A stretch of DNA of 64,000 bases, from positions 6,634,001 to 6,698,000 of the forward strand of contig NZ_CP108025.1 in the NCBI RefSeq assembly GCF_041435095.1, given 5' to 3'. Positions 28,808 through 38,043 of this stretch are shown here, piece after piece. Each line of letters opens with the position of its first letter. Positions within the stretch are counted from its first letter, which is position 1. The translations under genes were made by a program, and so were the position numbers. This stretch comes from Kitasatospora sp. NBC_00315. Lineage in GTDB: Bacteria > Actinomycetota > Actinomycetes > Streptomycetales > Streptomycetaceae. The notes below the pieces were generated by a model. That model saw only the letters and a program-made list of their open reading frames with translations, did not search any database and was not told the DNA's origin.

Positions 28808-28919
28808 GTGCCCCTACGGGGTGCAGTGCGCACGTGCGAGGCCGGACCGGGCCGGGCGTGGACGCACTGTCGCCGTGGAGGCGGTTTCGGACAGCTCCAA
28901 TCAGAGAATGGATGCCTCT

Positions 28920-30281
28920 ATGGACCGCCGAATTTTCGGGCTGGAGAACGAGTACGGCGTCACGTGCACGTTCCGGGGACAACGACGGCTGTCCCCGGAC
29001 GAGGTGGCCAGGTACCTCTTCCGCCGTGTCGTTTCCTGGGGCCGCAGCAGCAACGTCTTCCTGCGCAACGGGGCACGCCTCTACCTCGACGTGGGCTCGC
29101 ACCCCGAGTACGCGACACCCGAGTGCGACGAGGTGACCGAGCTGGTCACGCACGACAAGGCGGGCGAGCGCATCCTCGAGGGGCTCCTGGTCGACGCCGA
29201 GCGGCGGCTGCACGAGGAGGGCATCGCCGGCGACGTCTACCTGTTCAAGAACAACACCGACTCGGCCGGGAACTCCTACGGCTGCCACGAGAACTACCTG
29301 GTGGCCCGGCACGGCGAGTTCTCCCGGCTCTCCGACGTGCTGATCCCCTTCCTGGTGACCCGCCAGCTGATCTGCGGCGCCGGGAAGGTGCTGCAGACCC
29401 CGCGCGGCGCGGTCTACTGCGTCAGCCAGCGGGCCGAGCACATCTGGGAGGGCGTCAGCTCGGCGACCACCCGCTCCCGCCCGATCATCAACACCCGCGA
29501 CGAGCCGCACGCCGACGCCGAGCGCTACCGGCGACTGCACGTCATCGTGGGCGACTCCAACATGTCGGAGACCACCACCCTGCTCAAGGTCGGCGCCACC
29601 GACCTCGTGCTGCGCCTGATCGAGGCCGGCGTGGTGCTGCGCGACCTGACGCTGGAGAACCCGATCCGGGCGATCCGCGAGGTCAGCCACGACCTGACCG
29701 GCACCCACCAGGTCCGGCTCGCCAACGGCCGGGAGGCCAGCGCGCTGGAGATCCAGGAGGAGTACTACAGCAAGGCGCTGGAGTTCGCCGACCGCAAGGG
29801 GATCAACACCGGCACCATCGCCCGGGTGCTGGAGCTGTGGGGCCGCACCCTGGAGGCCGTGCGCACCGAGGACCTCGCCAAGGTCGGCAACGAGATCGAC
29901 TGGATCATGAAGTACCGGCTGATCGAGCGGTACCGCGAGAAGCACCAGATGAGCATGTCCAACCCGCGGGTGGCCCAGATCGACCTGGCCTACCACGACA
30001 TCCACCGCCGGCGCGGCCTGTTCTACCTGCTGCAGGCCAAGGGACAGGCCGAACGGGTGACGACGGACCTCAAGACCTTCGAGGCGAAGTCCGTCCCGCC
30101 GCAGACCACCCGGGCCCGGCTGCGCGGCGACTTCATCCGCCGGGCGCAGGAGCAGCGGCGGGACTTCACGGTCGACTGGGTGCACCTGAAGCTGAACGAC
30201 CAGGCGCAGCGCACGGTGCTCTGCAAGGACCCGTTCCGTTCGGTGGACGAGCGGGTGGAGAAGCTCATCGCGGGGATGTGA
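28920..30281 (+). CDS. pafA: Pup ligase PafA
   Basis: 453 residues. Joins deamidated Pup to substrate lysines using ATP, and is paralogous to Dop. Motifs: FGLENEYGVT (the ATP/Mg strand), SHPEYATPE with the catalytic Asp region, NTRDEPHADAERYRRLHVI, and a C-terminal domain (DFTVDWVHLKLNDQAQRTVLC) that contacts Pup. It lacks the loop found in Dop. The ATG at 28920 gives the family start MDRRIFGLENEYG; an in-frame ATG at 28908 is possible, and neither has a strong ribosome site. The gap from prcA contains the prcBA terminator. Confidence 0.96.
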   Translation: MDRRIFGLENEYGVTCTFRGQRRLSPDEVARYLFRRVVSWGRSSNVFLRNGARLYLDVGSHPEYATPECDEVTELVTHDKAGERILEGLLVDAERRLHEEGIAGDVYLFKNNTDSAGNSYGCHENYLVARHGEFSRLSDVLIPFLVTRQLICGAGKVLQTPRGAVYCVSQRAEHIWEGVSSATTRSRPIINTRDEPHADAERYRRLHVIVGDSNMSETTTLLKVGATDLVLRLIEAGVVLRDLTLENPIRAIREVSHDLTGTHQVRLANGREASALEIQEEYYSKALEFADRKGINTGTIARVLELWGRTLEAVRTEDLAKVGNEIDWIMKYRLIERYREKHQMSMSNPRVAQIDLAYHDIHRRRGLFYLLQAKGQAERVTTDLKTFEAKSVPPQTTRARLRGDFIRRAQEQRRDFTVDWVHLKLNDQAQRTVLCKDPFRSVDERVEKLIAGM

Positions 30282-30314
30282 CGCCCCGTGCGCAAGAGCT
30301 CAGTGTGACGTGGA

Positions 30315-30347
30315 ACCGTGCCCCGGTGTCGCCTACCGGGGCACGGT
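30315..30347 (+). terminator. Terminator of pafA
   Basis: Perfect 13-bp stem (accgtgccccggt and complement) with a 7-base loop, 34 bp after the stop. Confidence 0.8.
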
Positions 30348-30414
30348 GCGGTCTCGGCCTACGCTGTCGGAGGAATCCGCGTACAGCTGCCCTTGACCGA
30401 CAGTTAGGAACACC

Positions 30415-31398
30415 GTGCGCCGCACCGCCGGTTTGCTCGTAGTCCTCCCTCTGCTGCTGGTGGTCGCCTGCAGCAGCAGCTCGAAGGCGCCCGCCGAGGC
30501 GTCCCCCACGGCGTCGAGTGCGGCGCCCACGGTGCCCTCCCCGGTGAGCGAGGCCGCGCCGATGCCGACCGTCGAGGGCGCCTTCGGCAGCAAGGCCACC
30601 ATCACCGTTCCGGCGGGCCAGCCCAGCGGCCAGTTCGTGATCAAGACGGTCACCGAGGGTGACGGTGCGACGGTCGGCAAGGGCGACTGGGTGACGGTCA
30701 ACTACTCCGCGAAGGACTGGACGACCGGCAAGGACCTGCCGAGCTCGTACGACGCCGGCGGCCGTCCGCAGCTGTTCCAGGCCGGCAGCGGCCAGCTGGT
30801 GCCCGCCTTCGACCAGAGCGTGGTGGGCAAGAAGGTCGGCACCCGGGTCCTGGTGGTGGCTCCGCCCGCCGCCGCGTTCGGCAGCCAGGGCAACACCACG
30901 CTGGGCATCGCCGGGGGCGACACCGTGGTCTTCGTGCTGGACATCGCCGAGACCCTGCCGCAGGACTCCACCCTCTCGGGCACGATGACCCAGGCGCCCG
31001 CGACCTCGCCGCAGGTGAAGGACAACGGCAAGGCCGCTCCGACGATCACGATTCCGGCCGGCCAGCCGGCACCCACGGACCTGCAGCAGTTCGTGCTGAT
31101 CAAGGGCGACGGCACCCAGGTGAAGTCCGGCCAGACCCTGGTGGTCCAGTACACCGGGGTGCTCTGGAGCAACGGCCAGCAGTTCGACTCCTCCTGGAGC
31201 CACGGCGGCGCGCAGGCCCTCCAGGTCGGCACCGGGAGCCTGATCCAGGGCTGGGACAAGGGCCTGGTGGGCCAGACGGTCGGCAGTCGCGTGCTGCTCG
31301 TGGTGCCCCCCGCACTCGGCTACAAGGACCAGGCGCAGGGCGCGGTGCCGGCGAACTCGACATTGGTCTTCGTGATCGACATTCTTGAGGCCGTCTGA
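30415..31398 (+). CDS. Two-domain FKBP prolyl isomerase lipoprotein
   Basis: 327 residues. Signal with lipobox (VVAC, Cys19) followed by a Ser/Ala linker, so membrane-anchored outside. Two FKBP-type peptidyl-prolyl isomerase domains lie at about 75-185 and 220-327. The second has the fuller consensus (VQYTGVLWSNGQQFDSSW, IQGWDKGLVGQTVGSRVLLVVPPALGYKD); the first is degenerate (VNYSAKDWTTGKDLPSSY). Likely folds exported proteins, consistent with the nearby tatAC genes. It closely resembles the next gene, suggesting tandem duplication. GTG start. Confidence 0.93.
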   Translation: MRRTAGLLVVLPLLLVVACSSSSKAPAEASPTASSAAPTVPSPVSEAAPMPTVEGAFGSKATITVPAGQPSGQFVIKTVTEGDGATVGKGDWVTVNYSAKDWTTGKDLPSSYDAGGRPQLFQAGSGQLVPAFDQSVVGKKVGTRVLVVAPPAAAFGSQGNTTLGIAGGDTVVFVLDIAETLPQDSTLSGTMTQAPATSPQVKDNGKAAPTITIPAGQPAPTDLQQFVLIKGDGTQVKSGQTLVVQYTGVLWSNGQQFDSSWSHGGAQALQVGTGSLIQGWDKGLVGQTVGSRVLLVVPPALGYKDQAQGAVPANSTLVFVIDILEAV

Positions 31399-31599
31399 CG
31401 CGCACGCCCGCGCACTCGTACGCTTGGGCGGGCGCTCGCACACCAGAAGCGCCCGTCCTCATCCTGACCTGTCATACTGCTGCCCTTCCGCACTGTGGTG
31501 GAGCAGCGCTGTCCGGGTGCGGCGGTTGTACGGCAGGATCTCGGCGATCAGCAAGCCGGCCGGTAGGCCTCGAAGACCTGGTGAGATGGATGGGGAGTC

Positions 31600-32910
31600 A
31601 TGTCTGAGAAAGCGACGAGCCCGGGCGGGCCCGGCACCGCGGACGGCGGCTCCGCCGGCGACCCGGCCGACTCCCGGCCCGGTGGCCCGCTGCCCGGCGA
31701 CGGCGAGTCGATCGTCGTACCGCCGTCGATCCTGCGGCAGTCGGCGGGCTGGGGAAGCCCAGGTGACGGTCCCCGGCCCAAGACGGCCGGCCCCGCCGAC
31801 GAGGCTCCGCAGATCTTCGCCTCCAACGTCCGCCGCCAGGACACCTCGGAGGCCGGGTACGACCAGAACCCGCCCGGTGTCGGCAGGCTCGGCCTGATCC
31901 TGGGCACGGTGCTGGCCGTCCTGCTGGTGGGTAGTGGCGTCACGCTCTACCTGGCCAACCGGGGCGACGACAGCAAGCCGACCGCCGCGCCGGCCGACGC
32001 CGCGACGGCGGCCACCCCGACGCCCAGCGCGGAGCCGGTGCCGCCGATCAAGGACACCGCCAAGGTGCTCCCGACCGTGACGGGCGACTTCGGCAAGAAG
32101 GCCACGATCACGGTGCCCGGCGAGGCCGCCGACGGCACCTTCGTGGTCAAGACGATCTCGGAGGGCAGCGGCCCGGCCGTCGAGAAGGACTCCTGGACGT
32201 CGGTGGACTACACCGCCAAGGACTGGACGACCGGCAAGGACATCCCGAGCTCGTACGACGACAAGGGCAAGCCGCAGATCTTCCAGGCCGGCACCAACGC
32301 CCTGATCCCGGCGCTGGACCAGGCCGTCGTCGGCAAGAAGGCCGGCAGCCGGATCCTCGTGGTGGCCCCACCGGCCGCCGCCTTCGGCTCCCAGGGCAAC
32401 ACCACCATGGAGATCGGCGCCAAGGACAACCTGGTCTTCGTCATCGACATCCAGCGCGTCAACGCGCCGGACGCCGTGGTCAGCGGCGCCGTGACCCCGC
32501 CGCCCGCGGACTTCCCGCAGGTGAAGGACAACGGCAAGAAGGCCGCCGAGATCACCCCGGCCAAGGGCGCCACGGAGCCGACCGAGCTGAAGAGCCACGT
32601 CCTCATCCAGGGCACCGGCCCGAAGGTCGAGACCGGCGAGAAGGTCCTCGTCCAGTACACCGGCGCGCTCTGGAAGGACGGCAAGAAGTTCGACTCCTCG
32701 CTCGACAAGGGCCAGGCGTTCTCCTTCTCCGTCGGCGGCGGCCAGGTCATCGAGGGCTGGGACAAGGGCCTGCAGGGCGTGGCCGTCGGCAGCCGCGTCG
32801 AACTGGTGATCCCGGCCTCGCTGGGTTACAAGGACCAGGCGCAGGGCGACATTCCGGCGAACTCCACCCTGGTCTTCGTGGTCGACGTGCTGGACGCGGG
32901 CGTCGGCTGA
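31600..32910 (+). CDS. Two-domain FKBP prolyl isomerase, membrane-anchored
   Basis: 436 residues; ATG with a gatggggag site. Residues 1-95 are a cytosolic Pro/Gly-rich tail, about 96-116 form one membrane helix (LGLILGTVLAVLLVGSGVTLYL), then a linker and two FKBP domains (about 180-290 and 325-436) face outside. Domain pairs align with the preceding lipoprotein (shared AKDWTTGKD-PSSYD, VAPPAAAFGSQGNTT, LGYKDQAQG), so they are paralogues that use different anchoring. The last domain keeps the typical FKBP residues, whereas the first is probably impaired in catalysis. Confidence 0.92.
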   Translation: MSEKATSPGGPGTADGGSAGDPADSRPGGPLPGDGESIVVPPSILRQSAGWGSPGDGPRPKTAGPADEAPQIFASNVRRQDTSEAGYDQNPPGVGRLGLILGTVLAVLLVGSGVTLYLANRGDDSKPTAAPADAATAATPTPSAEPVPPIKDTAKVLPTVTGDFGKKATITVPGEAADGTFVVKTISEGSGPAVEKDSWTSVDYTAKDWTTGKDIPSSYDDKGKPQIFQAGTNALIPALDQAVVGKKAGSRILVVAPPAAAFGSQGNTTMEIGAKDNLVFVIDIQRVNAPDAVVSGAVTPPPADFPQVKDNGKKAAEITPAKGATEPTELKSHVLIQGTGPKVETGEKVLVQYTGALWKDGKKFDSSLDKGQAFSFSVGGGQVIEGWDKGLQGVAVGSRVELVIPASLGYKDQAQGDIPANSTLVFVVDVLDAGVG

Positions 32911-33070
32911 CCCGCATTCGGGTGACAATGGAACGTGTATGACCTTCGGGCGGGGCCGCGTGGCCCGCGCCCGGGCGGGCGGCGGACGCCCGTACCGTGG
33001 TCCCGGAAGGGACCGGTGCGGGTGTCTGCCGCTCCGTCATGTACGTAACGAACCGTGAGAAGAGGCAGTT

Positions 33071-33436
33071 GTGAGCAAGCCGGAGATTGACTTCCCCGTT
33101 GGCGACCCGCCGGCCGACCTGCAGATCCGTGACATCACGGTCGGCGACGGCGCCGAGGCCAAGCCGGGCCAGGTCGTCGAGGTGCACTACGTCGGTGTCT
33201 CGTTCAGCACCGGCGAGGAGTTCGACGCCAGCTGGAACCGTGGCTCGTCCTTCAAGTTCCCGCTCGGCGGCGGCCGCGTCATCAAGGGCTGGGACCAGGG
33301 CGTCGTGGGCATGAAGGTCGGTGGCCGGCGCGAGCTGACCATCCCGGCCCACCTCGCCTACGGCAACCAGTCGCCGAGCCCGCTGATCAAGGCCGGCGAG
33401 ACGCTGATCTTCGTCGTCGACCTGCTCGGCGTCTGA
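33071..33436 (+). CDS. Single-domain cytosolic FKBP prolyl isomerase
   Basis: 121 residues, one complete FKBP domain without signal: VHYVGVSFSTGEEFDASWNRG, IKGWDQGVVGMKVGGRRELTIPAHLAYGNQ and a C-terminal FVVDLLGV strand. Catalyses prolyl cis-trans isomerisation; being cytosolic, it may bind FK506-type compounds. GTG start with agaagagg. It is third in a run of FKBP genes on one strand and is followed by a terminator. Confidence 0.95.
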   Translation: MSKPEIDFPVGDPPADLQIRDITVGDGAEAKPGQVVEVHYVGVSFSTGEEFDASWNRGSSFKFPLGGGRVIKGWDQGVVGMKVGGRRELTIPAHLAYGNQSPSPLIKAGETLIFVVDLLGV

Positions 33437-33482
33437 TCACCGCGCTCGGTCGCACCGGGGGCTGACGCCCCGGGCCGCGCGA

Positions 33483-33518
33483 ACAGGGCCGTACGCCGTA
33501 CCCGGCGTGCGGCCCTGT
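33483..33518 (+). terminator. Terminator after the FKBP run
   Basis: 16-bp stem with one G-U pair (acagggccgtacgccg against cggcgtgcggccctgt) and loop tacc. Confidence 0.8.
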
Positions 33519-33686
33519 CGCGTGCTCCCTTCCCACCCGACGGGTGCCCGGCGAGCGGTGTCCCCGCCCGTGAGCAGGGCTCGGCTTTCGCCGACGGTGG
33601 CGCTACCGGTACGGTCGGGGCGCCGGGTAGAGCACCTCCCGGCGGGCGCACCCCGCGCGCGGCGCGGCACACCGGAAGGGTCAGCG

Positions 33687-34754
33687 ATGGCGATCGCCAA
33701 GGCAGAGCGGCTGATGAATCTCGCCCTGTGCCTGATGAACACCAGACGGCCGCTCTCCAAGAAGGAGCTGCGGGAGTCCGTCGAGGCCTACCGTGAGGCG
33801 TGGCAGAACGGCAGCGAGGACGCCTTCAACCGGATGTTCGAGCGCGACAAGGACGACCTGCGCGAACTCGGCCTGGTCATCGACGTCGACGAGAACTCGC
33901 TGGACGGCGAGCTCGGCTACCTCGCCCGCCCGGACCGCAACCGGCTCCCCGAGATCGCCCTCGACGCCGAGGAGGCCGCGGCGCTCAGCCTGGCGGCCCG
34001 GGTCTGGCAGCAGGCCAAGATGTCCGGCGCGGCCAGCGGAGCCCTGCAGAAGCTGCGCGCCGCCGGCGTCCCGTTCACCGATACGCAGACGCACAGCGCC
34101 TTGGAGCCCCGGATCCCGGTCCGCGAGGCCGCCTTCGAGCCGCTGCTGACCGCGGCCCGTGACCGCCGTCCCGTCACCTTCGAGTACCGCAAGGCCGGCG
34201 CCGCGGCCACCGAGCAGCGGGCCGTCGAGCCCTGGGCGCTGGAGTGCTGGCGCGGCCACTGGTACCTGGCCGGCTGGGACCGCGACCGCCAGGACGCCCG
34301 GGTCTTCCGTCTCGGCCGGATCACCGGCAAGGTGCGCTCCCGCTCCGGCGCGTTCACCGGCGCGGTGCCCGAGCACGTGGACGTCCGCGCCTACGTCGCC
34401 ACCTTCGCGGGTGAGGGCGCCACCGCCACCGCCACCGTACGGCTGCGCCGGGGCGCCGGATTCCCGCTCCGTACCAAGGCGCTGAACAGCCGTCGGGTCG
34501 ACGAGCACTGGGACGAGCTGGAGATCCCGTACGGCAACGGGCTGGGCGCCGACCTCGCCGAGTTCGGGCCCGACCTGGTGGTGCTCGGCCCCGACGACCT
34601 GCGGGCGGACGTCGTCGACCGGCTGCGCGCGGTCGCGGGCCTGCCCGCCGCCGCGCCGGGCACCGGCGCCGGGAGCGCCGGGGCCGTCGAATCCGGAGCC
34701 GTTGTCGAGGCCGTGGCCGTCGAGGCCGGAGTCGTTGAGGGAGCACAGGCATGA
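33687..34754 (+). CDS. pafB: WYL-domain regulator PafB
   Basis: 355 residues from the ATG at 33687 (ggaaggg site). N-terminal helix-turn-helix (about 3-80), central WYL domain (RAVEPWALECWRGHWYLAGWDR around 195) and a C-terminal WCX domain. PafB with PafC forms a transcription activator of the mycobacterial DNA-damage response, and the WYL domain senses single-stranded DNA. The C-terminal 30 residues are Ala/Val/Glu-rich repeats. Its last codons overlap the pafC start (ATGA). Adjacent to pafA and named for that, but not needed for pupylation. Confidence 0.95.
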   Translation: MAIAKAERLMNLALCLMNTRRPLSKKELRESVEAYREAWQNGSEDAFNRMFERDKDDLRELGLVIDVDENSLDGELGYLARPDRNRLPEIALDAEEAAALSLAARVWQQAKMSGAASGALQKLRAAGVPFTDTQTHSALEPRIPVREAAFEPLLTAARDRRPVTFEYRKAGAAATEQRAVEPWALECWRGHWYLAGWDRDRQDARVFRLGRITGKVRSRSGAFTGAVPEHVDVRAYVATFAGEGATATATVRLRRGAGFPLRTKALNSRRVDEHWDELEIPYGNGLGADLAEFGPDLVVLGPDDLRADVVDRLRAVAGLPAAAPGTGAGSAGAVESGAVVEAVAVEAGVVEGAQA

Positions 34755-35707
34755 GCAACGCCATCGACCAGACCCGCCGGATGCTGTCGCTGGTCACCTA
34801 CCTGCGCGAGCGTCCCGGCGCCGAGGTGGCCGAGGTGGCCCGCGCCTTCGGCATCACCGAGCGCGAGCTGATCGGCGATCTCAACGTGCTGCCGATGTGC
34901 GGCACCAGCTTCCGCGGCGGCGACCTGCTCGACATCGACACCGACGGCGAGCGGATCTGGTGGCACAACGTCGACGACGTGGCCCAGCCGCTGCGCCTGG
35001 CCGCGGACGAGGCGACGGCGCTGCTGGTCGCCGCCCGCGCGGTGGCCGGCCTGCCCGGTCTGCGTGAGCGCGACCGCGAGGCCCTCACCCGGGCCGTGGC
35101 CAAGATCGAGAACGCGGCGGGGGACAGCGCCGAGGGCAGCGCCCGGGTCGGCGTGACCTTCGAGGCGGAGAGCCACGTGTTCGCCGACATCGACCGGGCC
35201 CTCAGCGAGGGCCGCCGGCTCTGGCTGCGCTACTACTCGCACGGGCGCGGCGGCATGACCGAGCGCGAGGTCGACCCGATCCGGCTGGTCACCGAGGGCC
35301 ACACCTATCTGGAGGCCTGGTGCAGGGTCTCCGAGGACCGGCGGATGTTCCGGCTGGACCGGGTCGCCGAGATCAAGGTGCTCGACACCCCCTCCGACCC
35401 GCCCAGGCTGGAGCCGCGCGACCTCTCCGGCGGACTGGTCAATCCGTCCGCCGACGATCCGGAGGTGGTCGTCGAGGTCGGCCCGGCCGGGCGCTGGGTC
35501 GCCGAGTACTACACCCACGACCACGCCGAGGAGCTGCCCGACGGCGGCCTGCGGATCACCCTGCGCAGCGCCGACCCCTCCGGGCTGCGCCCGCTGGCCC
35601 TGCGGCTGGGCCGCGACGGCCGGATCGTCTCGCCGCCGGAGCTGGCGGACCAGGCCCGGGAGGCGGCCTCCCAGGCACTGGCCGGCTACCGGGACGGGAC
35701 GGTCTGA
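34751..35707 (+). CDS. pafC: WYL-domain regulator PafC
   Basis: 318 residues, starting inside the pafB stop (ATGA overlap), so translation is coupled in a 1:1 pair. Helix-turn-helix (about 5-55, GAEVAEVARAFGITERELIGDL), WYL domain (REVDPIRLVTEGHTYLEAWCRV) and WCX C-terminus (VAEYYTHDHAEELPDGGLRI). Acts with PafB as a heterodimeric activator of DNA-damage genes. Confidence 0.95.
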   Translation: MSNAIDQTRRMLSLVTYLRERPGAEVAEVARAFGITERELIGDLNVLPMCGTSFRGGDLLDIDTDGERIWWHNVDDVAQPLRLAADEATALLVAARAVAGLPGLRERDREALTRAVAKIENAAGDSAEGSARVGVTFEAESHVFADIDRALSEGRRLWLRYYSHGRGGMTEREVDPIRLVTEGHTYLEAWCRVSEDRRMFRLDRVAEIKVLDTPSDPPRLEPRDLSGGLVNPSADDPEVVVEVGPAGRWVAEYYTHDHAEELPDGGLRITLRSADPSGLRPLALRLGRDGRIVSPPELADQAREAASQALAGYRDGTV

Positions 35708-35713
35708 GCACCA

Positions 35714-35944
35714 GTGGAGACCGGCACCAGATTCAAGGTCTACTGCTCGGACTGCCGGGAGAAGGTGGAACTGGCCGCCGACGACTTCCGGCTCACCCTC
35801 GGCCGGACCCAGGCGCAGTCGTACTACAGCTTCGGCTGCCCCTCCTGCGGGGCGGCGGTCCGCAAACCGGCCGGGGAGAAGATCGTCGAGGCGCTCACCC
35901 GGGCCGGGGTGCGGACCATGCGGCTCGTCCCGGTCGAGGGGTGA
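35714..35944 (+). CDS. Small zinc-ribbon-like protein
   Basis: 76 residues; GTG start 6 bp after pafC with no separate promoter, so part of that operon. Two CxxC pairs (CSDC and CPSC, about 28 residues apart) suggest a zinc ribbon. The rest is a short alpha/beta segment. No catalytic motif. It may bind nucleic acid or a protein partner in the PafBC setting, which is inference only. Confidence 0.75.
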   Translation: METGTRFKVYCSDCREKVELAADDFRLTLGRTQAQSYYSFGCPSCGAAVRKPAGEKIVEALTRAGVRTMRLVPVEG

Positions 35945-36141
35945 CCGGCGGTTCTCAGGGCGACGGTTCTCAGGGCGGCGCTGCTCGGGCCGGCGGTTCG
36001 TAGGGCCGGCGGTTCCCCGGTGGGCCGTGGTGCGGCCGGGCGGGGACCGGTGCGGGAGTGGTCGGTGCGGGAGCGGTCGGGCGCCGCGGGCGGGCGCTGC
36101 GGCCGGGGGTGGCGGCGCGCGGGCCCCGGCGGGCCAGGGCC

Positions 36142-36155
36142 TAGGCTTGCGGGCA
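36142..36155 (+). promoter_or_regulatory. -10 box for a leaderless small-protein mRNA
   Basis: TAGGCT at 36142-36147, 7 bp before the ATG at 36155; no ribosome site is visible. The upstream gap 35945-36141 contains short imperfect repeats of ggcggttct and no gene. Confidence 0.4.
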
Positions 36156-36331
36156 TGTCGTGGACTCTCGTCGCCGCCGTTCTGCTCGCCACCGCCGGCC
36201 TGCTGGTGCTCGGCCTGCTCGCCGTCCGGCTGTGGCTGGCCGTCCGGGTACTGGCGCGGGAGGTGGACACCGCCTCCCGCGCGCTGGCCGAGGTGGCCGG
36301 CGAGCTCGCCGAGGCGGGCCGGGCGGGCTGA
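36155..36331 (+). CDS. 58-residue membrane protein
   Basis: One long hydrophobic helix (about 3-33) followed by an amphipathic Ala/Glu/Arg-rich helix (VLAREVDTASRALAEVAGELAEAG), a single-pass membrane anchor with a coiled-coil-like tail. An in-frame start further upstream (36020) would add GC-rich noise. No family recognised. The position just before tatA may point to an envelope role, but nothing in the sequence proves it. Confidence 0.65.
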   Translation: MSWTLVAAVLLATAGLLVLGLLAVRLWLAVRVLAREVDTASRALAEVAGELAEAGRAG

Positions 36332-36515
36332 CCGGCGCCGCTCGCGGCCCCCGGGTCACGAGCCCGCAGGGCGATTCTTCACCCGATGGTGGCCCGGGGG
36401 TCTGCTCAGCCCGCGGGCGGGGGGTTACGCTCTCACCGTGGCGGTACCGGCGACGGCGCGGTCACAACGGCAACGACGGTCGTCGTCGCCGTCGCACCGA
36501 GGAGGGTGGTCGGCT

Positions 36516-36794
36516 GTGCGGGTCTCGGGAACCGCGATCCTGGTGGTCGTGATCTTCGCCATCGTGCTCTTCGGCGCCAAGCGCCTGCCCGACCTGGCCC
36601 GCTCGCTGGGCCAGTCGCTACGGATCCTCAAGAGCGAGACCAAGGCACTGCGCTCCGAGGACGAAGCCGCCGGGCCGCCCGCGCAGGCGGATCCCGCACC
36701 ACGGACCATCAAGTCCGCACCGGGGGCCGCCGGGCCCTCGCGGCCGGTGGCCGAGCAGCAGCAGCCACCGCAGGAGACCACGCAGCCGCGATGA
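36516..36794 (+). CDS. tatA: Twin-arginine translocase subunit TatA
   Basis: 92 residues from the GTG at 36516 (gaggaggg upstream). N-terminal membrane helix, the FGAKRLPDLARSLGQSLRILKSETKAL hinge plus amphipathic helix typical of TatA, then a Pro/Gln-rich cytosolic tail. Forms the pore for folded Tat substrates with TatC. The N-terminus is Arg-Val-Ser-Gly-Thr rather than the more usual acidic-containing start, so the exact start is slightly uncertain. tatC follows 64 bp later. Confidence 0.92.
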   Translation: MRVSGTAILVVVIFAIVLFGAKRLPDLARSLGQSLRILKSETKALRSEDEAAGPPAQADPAPRTIKSAPGAAGPSRPVAEQQQPPQETTQPR

Positions 36795-36858
36795 GCCGGC
36801 GCGCGACCAGCGGAGCCCGCCACCCGGCGGGCTTCGACGCACGAGTTGAGGACCGGGG

Positions 36859-37803
36859 TTGAGCAAGTCTTCCAAGGCGCTGAAGGCGCCCAAGGACTCC
36901 GAGGGGCGGATGGCCCTCGCCGACCACCTCCGCGAGCTGCGGAACCGGCTGGTCAAGTCGGTCCTGGCGATCGTGCTGTTCACGATCGTCGCGGCGATCT
37001 ACCACAAGCAGATCGAGACCTTCCTGCTGAGGCCGCTGCCGCAGTGCAACACCCGGGCGGAGATCGAGGCCTTCAGCGGTAAGTGCGCCCAGATCTCCAA
37101 CATCGGCCTGACCACTCCCTTCACCTGGACCCTCAAGGTCGCCCTGACGGTCGGCGTGGTCGCCGCCGTCCCGGTCTGGCTCTACCAGCTCTGGGCCTTC
37201 GTCGCTCCCGGTCTGCACCGCAGCGAGCGCAAGTACACGCTCGGCTTCATGGCGGCGGGCGCCCCGCTCTTCCTGGCCGGCGTCGGTTGCGCCTACCTGC
37301 TGCTGCCGACCACGGTGAAGGTGCTGATCTCGTTCAGCCCGAACGGCACCACGCCGATCCTGCCGCCCGAGGACTACTTCGACATCGCGACCCGGATGGT
37401 GCTGGTCTTCGGCTGCGCCTTCGAGTTCCCGCTGCTGCTGGTGATGCTCAACTTCGCCGGGGTGGTCACCGGCAAGCGGCTGCTCGGCTGGTGGCGCGGC
37501 ATGGTGATGGGCATCACGCTGTTCGCGGCCTTCGCCACCCCCAGCGCCGACCCGCTGAGCATGCTGGCGCTGGCCGCGCCGATCTGGGCGCTGTACTTCT
37601 CCGCCGTCGCCATCGCGCTGCTGAACGACAGGCGCCGGGCCCGCCGCAACCCCGACGCCGGGCTCGACGACGAGGAGGCCTCGCACCTGGACCTCTCGGT
37701 CGAGGAGGTCGCCGGTGCGGCGCCGGTCGAGGCCTCGGTGGCCCCGGTCGCCTCCGCGGCGGTACCGGCCGCCCGCCAGGAGCAGCTGGACGACATCACC
37801 TGA
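36859..37803 (+). CDS. tatC: Twin-arginine translocase subunit TatC
   Basis: 314 residues, TTG start with gaggaccgggg upstream. Six membrane helices; conserved N-terminal ADHLRELRNRLVKS (signal-recognition region), the F-x-x-P...LYQLWAFVAPGLHRSERK loop and ATPSADPLSMLALAAPIWALY. Receives Arg-Arg signal peptides and recruits TatA. The C-terminal 60 residues are an acidic, Ala/Val-rich extension that is variable among actinobacteria. In mycobacteria helY follows directly; here about 20 kb intervene. Confidence 0.96.
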   Translation: MSKSSKALKAPKDSEGRMALADHLRELRNRLVKSVLAIVLFTIVAAIYHKQIETFLLRPLPQCNTRAEIEAFSGKCAQISNIGLTTPFTWTLKVALTVGVVAAVPVWLYQLWAFVAPGLHRSERKYTLGFMAAGAPLFLAGVGCAYLLLPTTVKVLISFSPNGTTPILPPEDYFDIATRMVLVFGCAFEFPLLLVMLNFAGVVTGKRLLGWWRGMVMGITLFAAFATPSADPLSMLALAAPIWALYFSAVAIALLNDRRRARRNPDAGLDDEEASHLDLSVEEVAGAAPVEASVAPVASAAVPAARQEQLDDIT

Positions 37804-37995
37804 TCCCCGGGCCGTGCCCTGGGCCGTGCCGGTGCCCCGGCCGCCGTACCCCGGCGGGCCGGGGCACCGGCGTCCGCGGGCCCGGGTGAGCGCCCCCGCG
37901 GGTGCACACCGGCCCTGACCCGCCGCCCGGACGGGGGCGGCCCGCGAGGAGCGTCCCGGCGTCGGCAGCCGGGGGAGTTCCGGGCCCGGAGCCCG

Positions 37996-38028
37996 CGAAG
38001 CCCCGACCCGCCCGGGGTCGGGGCTTCG
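37996..38028. terminator. Terminator between tatC and the ABC operon
   Basis: Perfect 14-bp stem (cgaagccccgaccc and complement) with a 5-base loop between convergent tatC and the ABC ATPase gene. The remaining gap from 37804 is GC-rich without genes. Confidence 0.85.
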
Positions 38029-38043
38029 CCGGTCGCGGCGAGG

